From Methanobrevibacter sp. (lineage in GTDB: Archaea > Methanobacteriota > Methanobacteria > Methanobacteriales > Methanobacteriaceae): a stretch of DNA of 8,979 nucleotides. The position numbers and the translations under genes were made by a program. The notes under the pieces are model-generated. The model searched no databases. It saw only the letters and a program-made list of their open reading frames with translations, and was not told where the DNA came from. The stretch is from positions 1 to 8,979 of the forward strand of contig JAFRCZ010000252.1 of the NCBI GenBank assembly GCA_017404125.1. Reading direction: 5' to 3'. This document shows, piece by piece, positions 1 to 6,097 of the stretch (position 1 is the stretch's first letter; the number at the start of each line of letters is the position of its first letter).

Positions 1-77
1 AAAAAAAATATTTTAAAAAATTTAAAAAAAGTAAAAAAATTAAAAAACTAATGTAAAAAATTTAAAAAAAAAGCAAA
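1..77 (-). terminator. Oligo-T terminator tract downstream of thpR
   Basis: The plus strand here is almost only A and T with several runs of 6 to 9 A, so a transcript leaving thpR on the minus strand contains repeated U runs. Archaeal RNA polymerase terminates at such oligo-U stretches without needing a stable hairpin, and I see no strong hairpin. The call rests on composition and position only. Confidence 0.5.
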
Positions 78-653
78 TCAATCTAAATCAAACACTTTAA
101 TATTCTCATAGATTGGTCCTTGAGAAGTTAAAGTACTCTTTTTTAAGCAGATTTTAGAAACAGTGAATTGGCCAATTTCAATATCTTCCAATTTTTCAAT
201 TGTATTTCTGATATCCTTTTTATTCTTAGGGCTTTTCACTCTTCCAATTGTCAAATGGGAAATGAAGTTCTTTTCCTTTTTAAATCCTAATTTCTTGAAC
301 TCCCTATCAAGATCCTTTTGAAGATTTGCTATTGGAGAACCTTCCTCTAATCCTAGCCAAAGAACCTTAATCACATTTTTATTTGGAAAACATCCACAGT
401 TCTTAATGTTTAAGTCAAAAGATGAATAGTTTTTTATTACCTTTTCAACTGCACTTGCAATATCCTCAACCATATCCATATCAATATTGCCAAAGAACTT
501 TAAGGTAAAATGCATATTCTCTGAAGGAACATATTTTATATTTGCATTGGTCTTTTTAAACTCCTTTTGGACATCTATTATCTTAGGAACCAATTCTTCA
601 TCAAGTTCAATAGCTAAAAAGCTTCTGATAGTTTCTGATTTAACTGATTTCAT
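78..653 (-). CDS. thpR: RNA 2',3'-cyclic phosphodiesterase (2'-5' RNA ligase family, ThpR)
   Basis: A 191-residue protein of the 2H phosphoesterase superfamily. Both signature motifs are present at the expected spacing: HFTL at residues 48-51 and HLTI at 133-136, supplying the two catalytic histidines and threonines. The N-terminal RSFLAIEL (10-17) and the segment around NMHFTLKFFGN are typical of ThpR/LigT. Family members hydrolyse 2',3'-cyclic phosphates at RNA ends and can join tRNA halves through a 2'-5' bond; which activity matters in vivo is unsettled. The length is normal for the family. The start is fixed because there is no other Met before the conserved core; it has only a weak purine-rich GAGAGA just upstream. 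It follows cca by 30 bases on the same strand, so the two are probably cotranscribed, consistent with a shared role at tRNA ends. The stop is TGA. Confidence 0.9.
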   Translation of the reverse strand: MKSVKSETIRSFLAIELDEELVPKIIDVQKEFKKTNANIKYVPSENMHFTLKFFGNIDMDMVEDIASAVEKVIKNYSSFDLNIKNCGCFPNKNVIKVLWLGLEEGSPIANLQKDLDREFKKLGFKKEKNFISHLTIGRVKSPKNKKDIRNTIEKLEDIEIGQFTVSKICLKKSTLTSQGPIYENIKVFDLD

Positions 654-683
654 TTTATCTCTCGCTTTGAAAATAATAAATGA

Positions 684-2165
684 TTATCTTTTTATGTATT
701 GGCCAGGATTTAAAAAGTCATCTAAAGAGTCTAAATAATCATATGCCAATTCTTCACCTGTTTTTTTAGATATTCCATAGTCAAATTGATTATCCAAATC
801 ATTTAAGAATTCATCAATTTCCAAAAGGATATAATCATTGCAAAGAGCATCCTTTATGCTCTTTCCAACCTTGATGATATGAATGTTTTCATCAAGCAAT
901 CCTCTTATAAAGTCTTCAGCTGTTTTAAATTGTCTTTCTCTTGTTAAAACCATAAACTCATCTAAAGGATATAAAGCGTCTTGCCATTTTTCCTTAAAGT
1001 TGTCACATGCTTTCTTGGGCCATACTTTAGGGCCTTTGTGAATATAGTATTTACCTTGTTTAAATACATTGAGTTCAATTGTGAAAATTACATATTTCTC
1101 TTCATCAGTCCAATAAGCATATTTGAAAACAGAAAATTCTTCAATCTCTATCTTTTCACAAATTGATTTGATTGTCTTTAGAAGCTGAGGATGAAGGGCA
1201 TCTGCAGACATTTCAGGAATAGGGAACTTAATAACTAAAGTTTGAGTTTCCCTATCCTTAAAGGATTCTAAAATATCTTTAGCTATTTCATCATTAGATT
1301 TGTCTAAATGCCCTTTATGAAGAGGTTTAAAGAATTCAATTAGCTTTGCTTCCTTTTCTTCTTCATTCAAATCATTATCATCAAGAATGTCTAAAAAGTT
1401 TCTGGAAGCCACTATAAAATCAACAAATTTTTCTATTCTTAAAGCTGCTCCAACATTTCTGTTCTTATCAGTTGGATCAATGAAAACAAGAGGATCCTCT
1501 TTGAAAATCTTATCTTTTGCAGTCCCAAAACCTTCCAAATCAATCATTGTATGGAATTTCCAGTTTTGAGCTGCTCTTAAAGTTTCTTCAAAAGTAAGAT
1601 ATTTTAAAATAAGCAATTCACATAAATAACCTGCAAAACCACCTGTTTTAAATTCAGAGCCATATGTGCCAACTGCATCCATGAATTTTTTTAAGAGCAA
1701 AACCTCATCTTCCTGTTCCTTCTTTAAATTTGCCTTAATATAGTTTGTATGCAAAATGGTTCTATCAACAGCTGATTTGATTGGCTTTCCACCGCTTAAG
1801 TCATAACAAGGAACTATGTCTATCTCAAGGCCATCAATATCACAGGTTAAATAAGGATGGGAAGCATAATGTTCACTTGCAGTTCCTTTAAAATGATTAT
1901 TAGCTTTATATGCTAAATATAAGCCCTTTTCCTTAAGGTAATCCATTTCCTCTTCATAAGGAAAAGTTATAAAGATATCTATATCAGATTTACCGCTTAA
2001 CCAAGTTTTTTTAGCAACAGAACCTACAATATAAGCTTTAGCATCAATGCCTTCATCTCTACAGGTTTCATTAATAAAGCATATTACTTTTTCAGTTGTT
2101 TCTCTAACTGCACCAATCTCTTCTTGAGCCGGTCTTAACTTTTCTAATATTAATTCATAATTCAT
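684..2165 (-). CDS. cca: CCA-adding enzyme (archaeal class I tRNA nucleotidyltransferase)
   Basis: A 493-residue cytosolic enzyme that builds or repairs the 3' CCA of tRNA from CTP and ATP without a nucleic acid template. The polymerase-beta-type head is clear: GSVAKKTW at 49-56, the two catalytic aspartates in DIDIF (D61, D63) and the third in LEIDIVPCY (D116). HTNYIKANL (139-147) and GGFAGYLCELLILKY (175-189) match the neck and body of archaeal class I enzymes, and DPTDKNRNVGAAL (230-242) is the typical element after it. The C-terminal part fits the tail domain. It is slightly longer than the roughly 440-460 residues usual in the family, with extra length mainly toward the C terminus. The ATG is supported by an AAAGGA about 8 bases upstream. 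It is the first gene of a probable cca-thpR operon, with its own candidate TATA box near 2255. Confidence 0.95.
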   Translation of the reverse strand: MNYELILEKLRPAQEEIGAVRETTEKVICFINETCRDEGIDAKAYIVGSVAKKTWLSGKSDIDIFITFPYEEEMDYLKEKGLYLAYKANNHFKGTASEHYASHPYLTCDIDGLEIDIVPCYDLSGGKPIKSAVDRTILHTNYIKANLKKEQEDEVLLLKKFMDAVGTYGSEFKTGGFAGYLCELLILKYLTFEETLRAAQNWKFHTMIDLEGFGTAKDKIFKEDPLVFIDPTDKNRNVGAALRIEKFVDFIVASRNFLDILDDNDLNEEEKEAKLIEFFKPLHKGHLDKSNDEIAKDILESFKDRETQTLVIKFPIPEMSADALHPQLLKTIKSICEKIEIEEFSVFKYAYWTDEEKYVIFTIELNVFKQGKYYIHKGPKVWPKKACDNFKEKWQDALYPLDEFMVLTRERQFKTAEDFIRGLLDENIHIIKVGKSIKDALCNDYILLEIDEFLNDLDNQFDYGISKKTGEELAYDYLDSLDDFLNPGQYIKR

Positions 2166-2254
2166 TGTTTAGTTCCTTTAGTTAATTGAAAAAATCTGAT
2201 TTAAATCTTTTATAATTATATTATAATCCTTATTAGTTTTATTATTTTAGAATT

Positions 2255-2262
2255 TATTTAAA
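2255..2262 (-). promoter_or_regulatory. Candidate TATA box for cca-thpR
   Basis: On the minus strand this reads TTTAAATA, a good match to the methanogen TATA consensus. It would place transcription start near 2230 and give a leader of about 65 bases before the cca ATG. The surroundings are A/T-rich, so chance matches are common and this is a best guess. Confidence 0.4.
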
Positions 2263-2274
2263 TCAAAAATGAAA

Positions 2275-2370
2275 TAAAAGTTAAAAAAATAAGAAAAATA
2301 TCTAACTAGAAAATAGTAAAGAAATAAGAAAAAATAGGAAATAATAAAATGAAAAATAAAAAATTAGAAA
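2275..2370 (-). terminator. Oligo-T 3' flank of the sstT-like gene
   Basis: Directly after the TAA stop of the transporter gene, the minus-strand transcript would run through many T-rich blocks (the plus strand is mostly A with scattered G). There is a run of 7 A at 2283-2289, and TTAGAAATTA occurs at 2364-2373, overlapping the stop codon. It resembles the flanks at 3752-3908 and 8851-8935. Together with the cca promoter it fills the gap between cca and the transporter gene. Confidence 0.45.
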
Positions 2371-3636
2371 TTAATAAATGGCTTCCTCTTCCTTATTTTT
2401 AGCAAATTCACCTAGGAAATTAACTGGTTCTCCTGCCTTTGCCCTGTCGTGGTACTCAGCTGTTGCAGAGAATAAAGCATCCCCACTTGAGTTAAGAGCA
2501 GTTTCACAAGAGTCCTGAATTACACCAATGATGAATCCTACTGCAATAGCTTGCATGGAAATGTCTGCAGGTATTCCAAACAATGAACATGCCATTGGAA
2601 TAAGCAATAGGGAACCTCCAGCTACACCGGAAGATCCTGCTGCAGCCAATGTGGAAATTACGCATAAAATGATTGTTGTAGGTAAATCTACAGCTATTCC
2701 CAATGTATGACATACCGCTAAAGTCATGATTGTAATTGTAATTGCTGCCCCTTCCATGTTAATTGTAGCTCCAAGTGGAATACTGATTGAATAGAAGTCC
2801 TTATCAAGACCAAGTCTTTCACAAAGACTCATATTGACCGGAATATTCGCAGCTGAACTTCTTGTAAAGAATGCAGTAATACCACTTTCCTTTAGACAGG
2901 TAAAGACAAGAGGATAAGGATTGCGCCTTAGGGCGACTGCTGCAATTAATGGGTCTGTAATCAAAGCGACTGTTGCAATACATCCTACAAGCAATAGGAT
3001 CAATTGACCATATTGGATAAAGATGCTTAAACCGCTTTCAGCGACAGCACTGAATACAAGGGACATAATCCCGATAGGGGCAAATTGAATGATTCCCTTA
3101 ACAATCAAGCTTGTTGCATTTGCACAATCCTCAAAAATATTCTTTGTATTGGATCGTGCAACCTTCTTCAGACAAATACCAAAGACAATTGCCCAAAATA
3201 GAATTCCTAAATAATCCCCTTGAGACAATGATTGCAATGGATTGGTGAAAATATTCAAAAGCATATTGCTTATCACTTCACCTAAACTGCCAGGAGCAGT
3301 AACTTCACCAGCTTGTGTAAGATGCATAGATACTGGGAATAAAAAACTTCCAGTTACTGCAACCATAGCAGACAAGAATGTTGAGAAAATGTATAAGACA
3401 ATTACTGTTTTAAATCTGCTGCGGATTCCTTCTCCTGCCTTAGATAAAGCTGAAGCAACCAATATGAAAACCAGAAGTGGAGCAATAGCTTTTAATGCAC
3501 TGACAAATAATTGGCCTAAAAGACCAATAATTTCATATTGTGGAACTGTAAGTCCTAAAATGGCTCCAATTATTAAACCAATAAGTATTTTCAATATCAG
3601 ACTGGATTCAGTCCATTTCTTAACATATTTATTCAT
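2371..3636 (-). CDS. sstT: Serine/threonine:Na+ symporter, SstT type (DAACS family)
   Basis: A 421-residue integral membrane transporter of the dicarboxylate/amino acid:cation symporter family, closest by pattern to bacterial SstT, which imports serine and threonine with Na+. Family landmarks in order: hydrophobic helices from residue 13, the serine-rich hairpin 1 loop RSSAANIPVN (259-268), the helix 7 Na+-site motif NMEG within SIPLGATINMEGAA (285-298), the hairpin 2 segment AAAGSSGVAGGSLLLIP (331-347), and helix 8 with QDSCETALNSSGDAL (374-388), which replaces the aspartate/arginine signature of glutamate carriers and fits a Ser/Thr substrate. The length is normal. The ATG has AGAGGA 5 bases upstream. 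It stands alone between two A/T-rich gaps, so it is probably monocistronic. GC content is visibly higher than in neighbouring genes (about 37-48% in three sampled 60-base lines), which fits acquisition from bacteria but is partly due to its Ala/Gly-rich protein. Confidence 0.92.
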   Translation of the reverse strand: MNKYVKKWTESSLILKILIGLIIGAILGLTVPQYEIIGLLGQLFVSALKAIAPLLVFILVASALSKAGEGIRSRFKTVIVLYIFSTFLSAMVAVTGSFLFPVSMHLTQAGEVTAPGSLGEVISNMLLNIFTNPLQSLSQGDYLGILFWAIVFGICLKKVARSNTKNIFEDCANATSLIVKGIIQFAPIGIMSLVFSAVAESGLSIFIQYGQLILLLVGCIATVALITDPLIAAVALRRNPYPLVFTCLKESGITAFFTRSSAANIPVNMSLCERLGLDKDFYSISIPLGATINMEGAAITITIMTLAVCHTLGIAVDLPTTIILCVISTLAAAGSSGVAGGSLLLIPMACSLFGIPADISMQAIAVGFIIGVIQDSCETALNSSGDALFSATAEYHDRAKAGEPVNFLGEFAKNKEEEAIY

Positions 3637-3712
3637 AAAATTCCTCTAAAAATCACTAAAAATTCAATAATTAAATTTTAAAACTAAAATTTTCAAAAAT
3701 TTAATACTTAAT

Positions 3713-3720
3713 TAAATATA
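3713..3720 (-). promoter_or_regulatory. Candidate TATA box for the sstT-like gene
   Basis: The minus strand reads TATATTTA here, about 80 bases before the ATG, predicting a start of transcription near 3690. Several other A/T octamers nearby could serve equally well, so the assignment is weak. Confidence 0.28.
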
Positions 3721-3751
3721 CTATTTATTAGGTTAAATAATTATTGAAAAA

Positions 3752-3908
3752 ATTTTAAAAAAAAAGAAAATCAGCTGAAAAAAGTAAAAAAATTTAGAAA
3801 TTAAAAAAATGAGATGAAGAAGGTAAAAAAATTTAGAAATTAAAAAAAATGAGCTGAAAAAAGTAAAAAAATAGAAATAGAAAAAAAGTAAAAAATATTA
3901 GAAATTTA
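3752..3908 (-). terminator. Long T/C-rich 3' flank of the small membrane protein gene
   Basis: Following the stop of the 131-residue protein gene, the minus-strand RNA would contain at least five runs of U of six or more, separated by short C/U-rich spacers. Only a handful of C residues occur on the plus strand in the whole stretch. This fits a multi-site archaeal oligo-U terminator. Part of it (3772-3880) is a tandem repeat, listed separately. Confidence 0.5.
3772..3880. repeat. Tandem repeat, about 40-bp period, nearly three copies
   Basis: Copies start at 3772 (39 bp), 3811 (40 bp) and 3851 (about 30 bp, incomplete). Each begins with a variant of GAGCTGAAAAAAGTAAAAAAA; copies 1 and 2 continue with TTTAGAAATTAAAAAAA, while copy 3 degenerates after ATAGAAATAG. 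Differences between copies are a few substitutions and one base of length. There are no unique spacers of constant size, so this is not CRISPR. The repeats multiply the oligo-U blocks in the minus-strand transcript and probably arose by slippage or local duplication. Confidence 0.75.
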
Positions 3909-4304
3909 TTATCCTACTTTATCAATTTTTATAGGACCATCGTTTTCTGTGTAATAAATTACATAGGTTCCTGGTTCCATTCCTTTATACTGGCCAGTTT
4001 CATTACCTGTTACAGTAAAGGTTTGCTTATGCAAGACATCGCCAGGATCTATTTCATCAGAACTTGCATTTGTAGCATTTATGATATCAGCAGTTTCATT
4101 TAAAACATCTGTGTCATTAACCAAATCTTCTGGAATGATAGTTTCATTGATTTCTTCAGTTATATTTTCAATGTCATCAGTATTATCAGTTAGGTTTAAA
4201 TCAAGTACATCAGAAGTAGGAACAAAATTTAAAGCGACAAAACCAATAACAATGAGAGCTATTAATGCAGCAATAAAACCAATAATGAATCTTTTATTCA
4301 ACAT
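3909..4304 (-). CDS. Small membrane-anchored surface protein, sequon-rich, function unknown
   Basis: A 131-residue protein that I do not recognise as a named family. Residues 1-5 (MLNKR) are basic, followed by one hydrophobic helix at about 6-28, giving an uncleaved signal anchor with the remainder outside. Residues 29-90 are a low-complexity Asp/Glu/Asn/Thr linker; residues 91-131 look like a small beta-rich domain ending in PGTYVIYYTENDGPIKIDKVG-like strands. Eight N-X-S/T sequons occur (N37, N47, N53, N63, N69, N76, N79, N101), all outside the helix, suggesting heavy N-glycosylation. The start is well supported by a near-perfect Shine-Dalgarno AAGGAGG at 4311-4317, six bases upstream. It lies 81 bases after priS on the same strand; a candidate TATA in that gap suggests independent expression. 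A role in the cell envelope is inferred from topology only. Confidence 0.8.
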   Translation of the reverse strand: MLNKRFIIGFIAALIALIVIGFVALNFVPTSDVLDLNLTDNTDDIENITEEINETIIPEDLVNDTDVLNETADIINATNASSDEIDPGDVLHKQTFTVTGNETGQYKGMEPGTYVIYYTENDGPIKIDKVG

Positions 4305-4310
4305 ATTGAA

Positions 4311-4317
4311 CCTCCTT
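4311..4317 (-). promoter_or_regulatory. Strong Shine-Dalgarno of the small surface protein gene
   Basis: The minus strand reads AAGGAGG, six bases before the ATG at 4304. It is the best match to the methanogen 16S rRNA 3' end in this window and fixes the start. It suggests efficient translation compared with the weaker sites of thpR and cca. Confidence 0.75.
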
Positions 4318-4354
4318 GATACAATTAATAATTAGATTAATTAATTTTTTAATA

Positions 4355-4362
4355 ATATATTT
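4355..4362 (-). promoter_or_regulatory. Candidate TATA box for the small surface protein gene
   Basis: The minus strand reads AAATATAT about 50 bases before the ATG, predicting transcription from around 4330 and a leader of roughly 25 bases. Weak because the whole gap (4305-4385) is A/T-rich; readthrough from priS is an alternative. Confidence 0.3.
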
Positions 4363-4385
4363 GTCTTAGTTAAATTTAAAAATAT

Positions 4386-5378
4386 CTATTTTTCTGCAAT
4401 GCTTTCATCTTTTCTTTCATAGACAAACTTAGGTACAGCATGCTTAAAAGGATCAAAGGTTTCTGGATTCTTCACTTCAACGCATTTCATGCTTACCTTA
4501 GAGTGAAGGGAACTAGGAAGCCTTAAGATTCTCTTTAAGTCAATGGTTACCTTTGCATCGATTGTTGAAAGGTTGACTCTAGCCATTGCATTAACCATAT
4601 CCTTATATCTTCTTGGACCTATGCTTTGCTTGAATGAACCCCAATCATCCTCATAAAGAAAATCTCTATGCTTTATCATGTCCTTCAATAAGCGATTATT
4701 AATACCATCCAATTGCTCATCTCCTTTTAGGTGGAGGATGTTGTACTTTATCTTTTCAGTGAAAATAGCAGGATAAGCGATAGGGATGGAGAAATGCTCA
4801 AAATTATATGGTTTTCCTCCAGGAGTTATATTTGGATATTCCGCCCTTGGAACTTCTGCACCAGCAACATACTTCAATACCTCTCCCCTTAAGTCACTGT
4901 CTGCTTCCATCATTATAGGGTCAAGTATCCTTATGTGAAATCCCCTTCCGGAATAGATGAGATGTATGTTCTTTAGGCCCAAATCTCCTTTCAATGTATC
5001 TAACATAATATTTACTCTCTCAAGAGCTTCACCCAAGCATATTTCACAGACTCCATCGCAAGTGCAGGAACGGATAGGCAAATCCTTTGCATCAATATCA
5101 AATATATATTCTGCCTTTTCCCATCCTCCACGATTACGTGGATTTGCATAAAATGCTACAGAAATGTATGCTGCAAAAGGAGTTTTAGTCCTTAAAAAAC
5201 GTTTAAGAGCAGTGGTGCCATAGAAAACTTTATATCTGTCATTAGGACCATGTCCCAAATGATCAAAACCAAATTCCCTTTTGGTGATTCCATCTGCGAT
5301 AAAATCAGGAATGTCCTTTTCGGACCATTCCTCCCTGTAATATCTCCTTCGCTCTTGAATACTTGATGTTCCAAACAT
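4386..5378 (-). CDS. priS: DNA primase small (catalytic) subunit PriS
   Basis: A 330-residue archaeo-eukaryotic primase catalytic subunit that, with PriL, makes the short primers for chromosomal replication. Metal-binding aspartates sit in FDIDAKD (D94, D96), with the third in VTIDLKRILRLP (D280), positions very close to those of characterised archaeal PriS. SGRGFH (143-148) and LPSSLHSK (287-294) are the nucleotide-binding motifs with their histidines. A zinc-knuckle-like cluster CTCDGVCEIC (C105, C107, C111, C114) follows the first catalytic motif. The N-terminal ERRRYYREEW is also typical. The length is normal and no key residue is missing. The ATG is preceded by GGTGAT three bases upstream, a good match to the methanogen anti-Shine-Dalgarno. 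The stop is TAG. Its partner priL lies further right on the same strand but is separated by an opposite gene, so priS needs its own promoter. Confidence 0.97.
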   Translation of the reverse strand: MFGTSSIQERRRYYREEWSEKDIPDFIADGITKREFGFDHLGHGPNDRYKVFYGTTALKRFLRTKTPFAAYISVAFYANPRNRGGWEKAEYIFDIDAKDLPIRSCTCDGVCEICLGEALERVNIMLDTLKGDLGLKNIHLIYSGRGFHIRILDPIMMEADSDLRGEVLKYVAGAEVPRAEYPNITPGGKPYNFEHFSIPIAYPAIFTEKIKYNILHLKGDEQLDGINNRLLKDMIKHRDFLYEDDWGSFKQSIGPRRYKDMVNAMARVNLSTIDAKVTIDLKRILRLPSSLHSKVSMKCVEVKNPETFDPFKHAVPKFVYERKDESIAEK

Positions 5379-5452
5379 ATAATCACCAAAAGTTCAAATT
5401 TTCAAAAAATGAAACAAATTTTTTTAAAATTAACTGAATGAATTTCCATAAA

Positions 5453-5461
5453 TTAAATAAA
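5453..5461 (-). promoter_or_regulatory. priS: Candidate TATA box for priS
   Basis: The minus strand reads TTTATTTAA about 75 bases before the priS ATG, predicting a start near 5430. It lies only about 12 bases from the plus-strand TATA at 5474-5481, so the divergent genes would share one compact promoter region (5379-5578). Confidence 0.33.
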
Positions 5462-5473
5462 GTTTTTAATGGA

Positions 5474-5481
5474 TTTAAATA
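5474..5481 (+). promoter_or_regulatory. Candidate TATA box for the acidic protein gene
   Basis: TTTAAATA matches the methanogen TATA consensus and predicts transcription from about 5505, giving a leader of about 75 bases if translation starts at 5579 (47 if at 5552). Confidence 0.42.
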
Positions 5482-5578
5482 AATATTATAAATAAGTAAA
5501 AATATTTATGATTTATGTAATACTTAAAACTTATTATAATGAAAATAGCTAATGAAAAAAGAAAAGTGGAGAATGGAA

Positions 5579-6070
5579 ATGTTAAGTGAAGAAGAACTTA
5601 GAAGACTTATAGAAAGCTTGACAATAAGGGAAATCATAGAGCCTGCACTGGATAATTGGATAGCCTATGAGTCAACTGGAAAAACCATAATCAATCTAAA
5701 AACAGGAAAAGTTCAAGGAATAAGCTTAAATGCAAATGAATTGCTTGACATGACCCATATAAATGAACATATTGAACTTTATCAAATAGAATCAGAAGAA
5801 GTATTATATGATGAAGAAGAGATTCTAGATGATGATGAATATGAAAGATTCATTGACTTTAAATTAAAAAAAGAAGAGGAAAATGAGTATTTTGATGAGT
5901 ACGATCCAGAATTATTGGATGAGTTCTGTAAAATGGAATCAATAGACAAAAAGGAAAGGCAAATTAAGATCTTAATGGAAAATTACGAAGAGTATCATTT
6001 CAATAATTATCAGGACTTTGAGCATTCCATAATATTAACATACTATGATGAAGATGACTATACCTATTAA
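5579..6070 (+). CDS. Acidic protein of unknown function between priL and priS
   Basis: I do not recognise a family. The frame is open from an ATG at 5552 (172 residues), but I favour the ATG at 5579 (163 residues, MLSEEELRRLIESL...) because GTGGAG at 5566-5571 lies seven bases upstream, whereas the 5552 ATG has no Shine-Dalgarno. The protein is soluble-looking, without a signal peptide or membrane helix. It begins with a probable helix (LSEEELRRLIESLTIREI), then a short segment with GKTIINLKTGKVQGI that could be a beta hairpin, then long Asp/Glu-rich stretches such as EEEILDDDEYE, and ends in a Tyr/Asp-rich tail (YYDEDDYTY). The strong negative charge suggests a protein-binding or DNA-mimic-like role, but that is speculation. 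It is divergent from priS and convergent with priL, whose stop is only 27 bases beyond its own. Codon use looks native. Confidence 0.78.
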   Translation: MLSEEELRRLIESLTIREIIEPALDNWIAYESTGKTIINLKTGKVQGISLNANELLDMTHINEHIELYQIESEEVLYDEEEILDDDEYERFIDFKLKKEEENEYFDEYDPELLDEFCKMESIDKKERQIKILMENYEEYHFNNYQDFEHSIILTYYDEDDYTY

Positions 6071-6071
6071 C

Positions 6072-6090
6072 AGTTATTTTAACTATTTTT
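6072..6090 (+). terminator. Short hairpin plus T run after the acidic protein gene
   Basis: AGTTA (6072-6076) and TAACT (6080-6084) form a 5-bp stem with a TTT loop, followed by ATTTTT. It sits directly after the stop in the 27-base gap between two convergent genes. The stem is weak, but the T run alone would be a plausible archaeal termination signal. Confidence 0.4.
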
Positions 6091-6097
6091 CAGCAGA

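Noticed and set aside
3242..3649. A 135-codon plus-strand open frame opposite the transporter gene
   Set aside because: It lies wholly antisense to the N-terminal half of a convincing transporter gene, shows no Shine-Dalgarno and no coherent domain; it is a product of that gene's higher GC and lack of antisense stops.
3772..3880. Possible CRISPR array
   Set aside because: The repeats abut one another with no unique spacers, are A-rich and non-palindromic, and no cas gene is nearby.
5192..5389. A 65-codon minus-strand frame overlapping the start of priS
   Set aside because: It is an out-of-frame reading of priS, which has all catalytic motifs in the main frame; no sign of frameshift or independent start.
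5552..5578. Upstream ATG at 5552 as the start of the acidic protein
   Set aside because: No Shine-Dalgarno precedes it, while GTGGAG sits at good distance before the ATG at 5579; still possible, so the extra nine residues are not excluded.
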